The notes under the pieces: model-generated
What the model was told of the DNA's origin: nothing
The model's database searches: none
What the model saw: only the letters and a program-made list of their open reading frames with translations
Assembly: GCA_964574935.1 (NCBI GenBank)
Contig: CAZNOZ010000014.1
Coordinates: 3,479 to 67,478, forward strand
Reading direction: 5' to 3'
Source: JBBECE01 sp964574935
GTDB taxonomy: Bacteria > Pseudomonadota > Alphaproteobacteria > Rhizobiales > Devosiaceae
DNA length: 64,000 bases
Position numbers and translations under genes: made by a program
Shown: piece after piece, positions 55,961 to 64,000 of the stretch
Numbering within the stretch: the stretch's first letter is position 1
How the letters are laid out: every line of letters begins with the position of its first letter

Positions 55961-56644
55961 ATGAGCATCGACGCGATTGACATCTCCAGCGACGAGACGG
56001 CCGCCTCGCAGCTCACCCGCAAGCTGCGCGAGGCGATCGTCAGGCTCGACCTTCTACCGGGCGCGCGCTTGTCCGAGCAGGAGATCGCGGCGCGCTACGG
56101 TGTGTCGCGTCAGCCGGCGCGCGAGGCGCTGATCAGCCTGGCGAACGCCAAACTCGTCGAGGTCAGGCCCAATCGCGGCACCGTGGTGGTGCCGATCTCC
56201 GTCCGCCGCACCCTGGAGACGATCTACGTTCGCAGCGCCATCGAGCGGGCGATCGTCCGCCGCGCCTGCGAGCGGTTCGACCCGTGGGTGCGCGACCGGC
56301 TCGGCGACTATATCGCCCTGCAGACCCGGGCCATGGAAGCCGGGGACTATCTGAGCTTCCAGCGCGCCGACGCGGACTTTCATGTCGGCATCGCGCTCGG
56401 GGCGGGGTTCCAGTACATCCGCGCCACAATCGCCAATCTGAAGGCGCACATGGACCGGGCCTGCAATCTGAGCCTGCGCGACACGACGAGGATGCAACAA
56501 CTCATCGACCAGCATCGAGCGCTGCTGGCCGCCATCGATGCGGGCGAAGCAGATCGCGCGGACCGGTTGATGGCCGAGCACCTCAGCGCGCTGCCGGTCG
56601 AGTTGCCCAAGATCGAAGCCGGGCATCCGGAGCTGTTCGGCTAG
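55961..56644 (+). CDS. GntR family regulator, FCD subfamily
   Basis: The 227-residue regulator has a winged helix (ARYGVSRQPAREALISLANA) and a C-terminal FCD domain with the ligand/metal-site residues of DADFHVGIAL. The ATG at 55961 is chosen; the frame open from 55793 runs through the operator region. Its place beside the kdu/dct operon suggests it controls hexuronate and unsaturated-uronate use, like UxuR/KdgR-type GntR regulators. The effector is not shown by the sequence. Confidence 0.88.
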   Translation: MSIDAIDISSDETAASQLTRKLREAIVRLDLLPGARLSEQEIAARYGVSRQPAREALISLANAKLVEVRPNRGTVVVPISVRRTLETIYVRSAIERAIVRRACERFDPWVRDRLGDYIALQTRAMEAGDYLSFQRADADFHVGIALGAGFQYIRATIANLKAHMDRACNLSLRDTTRMQQLIDQHRALLAAIDAGEADRADRLMAEHLSALPVELPKIEAGHPELFG

Positions 56645-56713
56645 CCCCGCCGCTCCGCCGCCGCGCCGTTGCGCATCGCGCCGCGAAACGCACCGCCCGA
56701 TTACCGAAACAAC

Positions 56714-56790
<77 letters not shown>

Positions 56791-57042
56791 CCGCGCGCCG
56801 CGCCCGGCGGCCCTTGCCGCCCCGAATATAGGCGCGAACGGCGGCGAACCTAGCCGACCCGGCCATCGCGCGCAACGCGCCCCGCCGGCCCCGCACGGCG
56901 GCACGCACAAAGCCGCCACGCCGGGGGCTGCCGCCAGTGGTAACCAAATCGTAAAGACAACCGCTCAAACTCGACCCATCGCTGCAAATCGCGATTAGCG
57001 GGACCGTGCTTGACTACCGCCGATCGCAGAGGAGCAGAAACG

Positions 57043-57186
57043 ATGTTGGGTCTCGAACCGGCGGTCCTGACGGGTGCCGGCGCATTTGTGCTTCTGGTCG
57101 CCGCCGCCGCGGTCTATGCCGTCAGGCGCTGGCGCTCGCCGCACGACTATTCGATAGACTGGGACGTCGGCGGCGACATCGTTTGA
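57043..57186 (+). CDS. Small single-helix membrane protein
   Basis: A 47-codon frame starts at ATG 57043 behind a good GAGGAG site. It encodes one hydrophobic helix (about 8-26, GAGAFVLLVAAAAVYAV), a basic cluster RRWR just after it, and an acidic tail ending WDVGGDIV. This topology is plausible for a bitopic membrane peptide. No family is recognised. It stands alone 70 bp before the first CAP-domain gene. Confidence 0.5.
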   Translation: MLGLEPAVLTGAGAFVLLVAAAAVYAVRRWRSPHDYSIDWDVGGDIV

Positions 57187-57255
57187 GCCGACCGCCCGGC
57201 GTTGATTTGCCCCCGGGTTCGTCGTAAGCGGGCACACCCCCTTCGCCGGACCGGG

Positions 57256-57780
57256 ATGCCGATGGCCACGCGACGCCGCTTTCTCGCCCTTGCCGCCGCT
57301 TCGCTTCCGCTTTCCGGCTGCACGCTGTTTTCCGGCCCCTCGTTCCAGCCGATCCGCGTTTCCGAGCGCCAGGCCGCCGCCGCCATCAACGCCATCCGCG
57401 CCGATAATGGCGCCGGGCCCGTCGCGCCTTCGGGCCGCCTCGGCGTCGTCGCCAGCCAGCAGGCGCGCCTGATGGCCGGCGCCGACCGGCTCGCCCATGA
57501 AATAAAGGCCGGCCTCGATCTGCACGGCCGCATCGATCGTGCCGGCTACAAGGGCGCCGCCGGCGAGAACATTTCGGCCGGCTATTCGACCCTCGATGAC
57601 GTGCTGGCGGCCTGGCTCGCCTCCCCCGGCCATCGCCGCAACCTGCTCGATCCGCGCTTCACCGAGTTCGGCATCGCCGCCGCCCGCGTCTCCGGCGGCC
57701 GCACCTCCCGCTACGGCACCTATTGGGCCCTGGTTCTGGGCGCCCCCGCCGCCGAGCTCAGGTCGCCTGCGGCCGCCTGA
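57256..57780 (+). CDS. CAP/SCP-domain lipoprotein
   Basis: The 174-residue protein begins with a Tat-like TRRRFLALAAA followed by a lipobox LSGC (Cys22), so it is probably an exported lipoprotein. The CAP domain has AINAIRADNG, GENISAGY and WLASPGHRRNLLDPRFTEFG. The first family His is present in RLAHEIK. Bacterial CAP proteins are secreted and of unclear function. The start could also be 57262. A second CAP gene follows 100 bp downstream, suggesting a tandem duplication. Confidence 0.82.
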   Translation: MPMATRRRFLALAAASLPLSGCTLFSGPSFQPIRVSERQAAAAINAIRADNGAGPVAPSGRLGVVASQQARLMAGADRLAHEIKAGLDLHGRIDRAGYKGAAGENISAGYSTLDDVLAAWLASPGHRRNLLDPRFTEFGIAAARVSGGRTSRYGTYWALVLGAPAAELRSPAAA

Positions 57781-57880
57781 ACGGTCGATCCACACAATTT
57801 GAGCGATTGCCGGGGGCCGAATTTCACCGCCCGCCGCTAGCTTTCGGGCCGATTGTGTCCACGCCGCCCGGGAGCGCTCG

Positions 57881-58369
57881 ATGGCCCTAAAGCGCCGCCA
57901 GTTCATCCTCGCCGCCTCCGGCCTGGCGCTGACCGGCTTCCTGCCGGCCACCCCCGCCGAAGCGACCCCCGTTCCGGTCTCCGAGGCGGGCGCCGCCGCC
58001 GCCATCAACGCCATCCGCGCCGGCCACCGGCTCGCTCCGCTCAGTCTCCATCGGTTGCTCGAGGCGGCCGCCGAGGCCCAGGCGGCGCGCATGGTGGCGC
58101 GCGACGAGATTTCCCATCGCCTTGGCGGCTCCTTGCGCGCGCGGCTGCGCCAGGTGGGCTATCCCGGCATTGGCGGCGAGAATCTCTCCGCCGGCCGCGC
58201 CGAACTCGCCGCCGTGCTCGATGGCTGGATGGCCTCGCCCGGCCACCGCGCCAACCTCCTCGATCGCCGGTATCGGGAATTCGGCATCGCCGCGGCCCGC
58301 GTGCCCTCGTCCCGCCCCTCCCGCTATCGCATTTACTGGGCGCTGATCTTCGGCATCCCGGCGGGGTAG
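57881..58369 (+). CDS. CAP/SCP-domain secreted protein
   Basis: The 162-residue protein has a Tat-like KRRQFILAASGLALTGF signal ending near AEA, without a lipobox cysteine. The CAP domain resembles the upstream copy (AAINAIRAGH, GENLSAGRAELAAVL, WMASPGHRANLLDRRYREFG). It retains His in EISHRLGG. The two genes are probably tandem duplicates, one membrane-anchored and one soluble. Function is unknown. Confidence 0.82.
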   Translation: MALKRRQFILAASGLALTGFLPATPAEATPVPVSEAGAAAAINAIRAGHRLAPLSLHRLLEAAAEAQAARMVARDEISHRLGGSLRARLRQVGYPGIGGENLSAGRAELAAVLDGWMASPGHRANLLDRRYREFGIAAARVPSSRPSRYRIYWALIFGIPAG

Positions 58370-58504
58370 GGGACGCCGGCCCTTTTCGGCTTGCGTTGGC
58401 TGCCCGCCGCGTGGCGCCTTCATGCCTGTTGAAACCGGACGCAACCGGTTGCATGTTCGCCCCCCGCCCGTCACCGTACGCGGGCCGCCGAAAGGAACGC
58501 GCTC

Positions 58505-59623
58505 ATGGCACCCGCGCGACTGGCCGAGGACCCGATGCCATCCGGCGCCGACTACGAATCCGCGGGCGTCAGCACCGACAACGCCGACGCCGGCCTCGAC
58601 CGCATCAAGTCGTTGATCGGCACCACCTGGCCCGCCGCCGGCACCGGCCGGGTGCTGCTCGAGCTCGGCCAGTTCGCCAATGTCGTCGAGATCGGCGGGG
58701 TGGGCATCGCCTTTTCGACCGACGGGGTCGGCTCGAAGGTGCTCGTCGCCGAGATGCTGGGCAAATACGACACCGTCGGCATCGATTGCGTGGCCATGAA
58801 CGTCAACGATCTTCTGTGCGTTGGCGCCACGCCGGTCTCGCTGGTCGACTATATCGGCATCGAGGCCGCCGACCCTGAAATGCTGGCGGCAATCGGCGAA
58901 GGGCTGGTCGCCGGGGCGAAGATGGCCGGCATCTCGATCACCGGCGGCGAGATCTCGCAGCTGCCCGAGATCATCCGGGGCGTCGGAGAAGGCGCCGGCT
59001 TCGATCTCGTCGGCGCCGCCATCGGCCACGTCGCCCCCGACAGGATTTTGGTCGGCCAGGGCATCGAACCCGGCGACGCGGTCATCGGCGTCGCCAGCAC
59101 CGGGATTCACTCCAACGGTTTCACGCTGGCCCGCAAGGTGCTGCTCGAACACGCCGGGCTTGCCCTCGACGCCGTCCCCGAAGGGCTCGGCCGCCCCCTC
59201 GGCGCCGAACTCATCGAGCCGACCGCCATCTATGTGAGCGAAGCGGTCGCGATCATGGAGCGGATCGCGGGCCTGAAAGGCTTCGCCCACATCACCGGCG
59301 ACGGCCTGTTGAACCTCAATCGCCTGCAGGCGACGGTCCGTTATGTCATCGACGACCCGCTCCCGGTGCATCCGATTTTCGATCTCATCCAGCGCCTCGG
59401 CGATGTCCCCGACGAGGAGATGTACGACGTCTTCAACATGGGCACCGGTTTTTGCGTCATCGTCGCCGAAGCGGACGCCGACGCCACCCTTGCCATCCTC
59501 GCCGAGCACGGCCGCGCCGCCCAACGCATCGGCACCGTCGAGGCTTCGGAGGCCAAACAGGTCACGATCCCGTCGAAGCGCCTCGTCGGCGAAGCCAAGC
59601 ACTTCCGCAAGACCGCCGGCTAG
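58505..59623 (+). CDS. purM: Phosphoribosylformylglycinamidine cyclo-ligase (PurM), divergent type
   Basis: The 372-residue ATP-dependent AIR synthase of purine biosynthesis has ADYESAGVST, AFSTDGVGSKVLVAEMLG, VAMNVNDLLCVGATPVSLVD, STGIHSNGF and HITGDGLLNLNRL. The family is clear. By eye the sequence is closer to PurM of Archaea and deep-branching bacteria than to the usual alphaproteobacterial enzyme, and purN does not follow. The ATG at 58505 has AAAGGA upstream; 58535 is an alternative. It may be a second or transferred copy. Confidence 0.82.
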   Translation: MAPARLAEDPMPSGADYESAGVSTDNADAGLDRIKSLIGTTWPAAGTGRVLLELGQFANVVEIGGVGIAFSTDGVGSKVLVAEMLGKYDTVGIDCVAMNVNDLLCVGATPVSLVDYIGIEAADPEMLAAIGEGLVAGAKMAGISITGGEISQLPEIIRGVGEGAGFDLVGAAIGHVAPDRILVGQGIEPGDAVIGVASTGIHSNGFTLARKVLLEHAGLALDAVPEGLGRPLGAELIEPTAIYVSEAVAIMERIAGLKGFAHITGDGLLNLNRLQATVRYVIDDPLPVHPIFDLIQRLGDVPDEEMYDVFNMGTGFCVIVAEADADATLAILAEHGRAAQRIGTVEASEAKQVTIPSKRLVGEAKHFRKTAG

Positions 59624-59803
59624 AGCGACCGCCGTTTCGCCTTCCGGCCCGCCTCCGTCAGCCGGGTCAGGAGCCGCCCGGAATCAATGCGCAGCTTCGC
59701 AAAGGCGCTCCAAATTCACAGTCTGGCTAAGCTGGTCCTCCCGTGTTGAAATGCTGAGATCAGGGCGCGCTGAACGCAGCGATCGCACTGCGGGAGAGTG
59801 GCG

Positions 59804-60961
59804 ATGTTCAAGGGTCGGTCGGCACGGGGAGCCGGCTCGAAAGGCACGGGTTCCAACGGAACACAAGCCGCGTTGCCGGCGTTTGCCGGCGGGCAGGGCG
59901 CGACGGGCATCAGTCGCCGCGCGCTAGTGGCGGGCGCCGGCGGTCTCGCCGCGTCGGCCGGGCTGGCGCCCGGGGGCGCGCTGGCGCAGTCGCCATTCTT
60001 CGCCGGCCAGCGGATTGAAATCCTCAGCGGCAATTCGGAAGGCTCTGTCGCCAATTCGCAGATGCAGGCATTCGCCACCGCGATTGAACGCCTTTATCCG
60101 GGCACCTTGGTCGTCGTGCGAGCCAACACCGGCGGCACCTCGGCGCTCACCGCGGCCATTTTGGCCGAGGCCGGGCCCGATGGGCTCACCCTGGGCACGT
60201 CCGATATCGACTCGCTGCTCCAGCGCACCTCCCAGCCCGGCCTGCACGACATTACCGAATTCACGGTGATCGGGTCGATGCGGCGTTCGAGTTCGCTGCT
60301 GTTCGCCTCGACCCTCTCGGGAATCGAAAGCGTCGACGATCTCATCGAGCGTGCTGAACCCGCCCTCCTGGCCGTCCGCTCGACCGCCTCGAGCGGCTAT
60401 CTGACCGCCCTTTTCTGCAACGCCATGCTGGGCACCCGCATCCGACCGGTGACCGGCTACGGCTCCTCCGAGCGAAATCTCGCCTTCCTGAACGGCGAGG
60501 CCGACCTGATCTTCCGGACCCCGGACTTCGGTGTCCAGTTCATCGAGGAAGGCACTGCCAGAGCGATCTTGAAATTCGACGATCTGGAGATCCCCGATCT
60601 GTATGGCGATCCGCCCGCCCTGTCGGACCTCGCGTACGATCGGGCCTACCGGTGGATCGCCGAGTATTTCCGCGCCAGCGCCTATTCGCGGATCCTGGTT
60701 GTTCCGCCCGGCGTCCCCACCGACCGAGTCGAGGCGCTGCGCGATGTGTTCATGCAGGTCATGGCCGATCCCGATTTCGGCGCGGCGGTGGAAGGGGACC
60801 TGACGATCACGCCGACCCGCGGCGAAGTGCTGCAAGCCGCCCTCGCATCGATGATTGCCGAACTCGGAGATCTCGCCGATCTCGGCGAACGCGTGGACGC
60901 CACCCTCGCCTGCGGGCTCCATGTCGCCGAGACCGGCGAGGCCTGCCCGGCCCCCGGCTAG
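59804..60961 (+). CDS. TctC-like tripartite tricarboxylate binding protein, orphan
   Basis: The 385-residue protein has an unusually long Gly/Ser-rich N-terminus (about 1-35), then a Tat motif SRRALVAGAGGLAASAGLA ending near ALAQ. The Bug/TctC-type binding fold follows (RIEILSGNSEGSVANSQMQA, VRANTGGTSALTAAILAEA). It would bind a small carboxylate in the periplasm. No tctA or tctB membrane gene is adjacent. The ATG at 59804 follows GGGAGAG; a GTG two codons earlier is possible. Confidence 0.72.
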   Translation: MFKGRSARGAGSKGTGSNGTQAALPAFAGGQGATGISRRALVAGAGGLAASAGLAPGGALAQSPFFAGQRIEILSGNSEGSVANSQMQAFATAIERLYPGTLVVVRANTGGTSALTAAILAEAGPDGLTLGTSDIDSLLQRTSQPGLHDITEFTVIGSMRRSSSLLFASTLSGIESVDDLIERAEPALLAVRSTASSGYLTALFCNAMLGTRIRPVTGYGSSERNLAFLNGEADLIFRTPDFGVQFIEEGTARAILKFDDLEIPDLYGDPPALSDLAYDRAYRWIAEYFRASAYSRILVVPPGVPTDRVEALRDVFMQVMADPDFGAAVEGDLTITPTRGEVLQAALASMIAELGDLADLGERVDATLACGLHVAETGEACPAPG

Positions 60962-61026
60962 CCCCTTCCCGCGTTTTCAGTTCCGATCGCTTGCGCTAAC
61001 CTCTCCCGACCAACCGGGGAGCTCCC

Positions 61027-63936
<2,910 letters not shown>

Positions 63937-64000
63937 GGGGGGCAAAGGGGACTATCCCCCTGACGCAAGTCAGGTACAACAGTTGCAGAACGCAGAAAAC

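Noticed and set aside
63937..64000. Terminator after polA
   Set aside because: AGGGG and CCCCT can pair, but only as a 5-bp stem and without a following T-run, so I do not call it.

Overview
The window is high-GC DNA from an alphaproteobacterium, most likely in the order Hyphomicrobiales (Rhizobiales). The pointers are a RegB/RegA (ActS/ActR) redox two-component pair, a DUF2852 protein, an MmcB-type DNA-damage protein, a Usg-family protein, and many TRAP, ABC and Gfo/Idh/MocA sugar genes. A Devosiaceae-like genus is my guess, not something the sequence proves. I see no insertion sequence, prophage, CRISPR array or rRNA. One tRNA gene, tRNA-Arg(CCG), is present.

Layout. 1-10.6 kb is housekeeping: a class A penicillin-binding protein, a YgjP-like metallopeptidase, DUF2852, RegB/RegA, MmcB with an MFS carrier, a degenerate receiver-domain protein and an ABC-2 exporter. 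10.8-20.1 kb is a catabolic module: TAXI-TRAP importer, UspA, class III aminotransferase and beta-keto acid cleavage enzyme (BKACE) on the minus strand, with a divergent RpiR regulator and acetoacetyl-CoA ligase. 20.1-21.4 kb holds a Usg protein and a secreted protein. 21.5-32.5 kb is a sugar-transforming region with three intact Gfo/Idh/MocA oxidoreductases, one broken copy, four AP-endonuclease-type TIM barrels, a ThuA protein, and a winged-helix/TPR regulator.

32.7-37.9 kb encodes an alpha/beta hydrolase, a semialdehyde dehydrogenase and an iron-type alcohol dehydrogenase, with a divergent GntR regulator and a DJ-1/PfpI protein. 38.0-44.6 kb is a carbohydrate ABC importer with two different ATPases, a small membrane protein and a TetR regulator. 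44.7-46.8 kb is a Tm-1-like/PEP-hydrolase pair. 46.8-56.6 kb is a hexuronate and pectin-fragment cluster: uxuB, uxaC, kdgK, KDPG aldolase, KdgF-like cupin, kduI, TRAP dctPQM and GntR. 56.7-64 kb returns to general functions: tRNA-Arg, two CAP-domain proteins, an unusual PurM, an orphan TctC-like binding protein and DNA polymerase I.

How the parts work together. Most catabolic blocks pair an importer with enzymes and a divergent regulator. In the BKACE block, the expected flow is uptake, transamination to a beta-keto acid, cleavage with acetyl-CoA to acetoacetate plus an acyl-CoA, and activation of acetoacetate by the neighbouring ligase. In the hexuronate block, glucuronate/galacturonate and unsaturated uronates converge on 2-keto-3-deoxygluconate, which is phosphorylated and split; uxuA and kduD are not in the window. 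All three transport operons carry a perfect 10-11 bp GC-rich inverted repeat between the binding-protein gene and the first membrane gene. I read this as shared post-transcriptional control that raises binding-protein expression.
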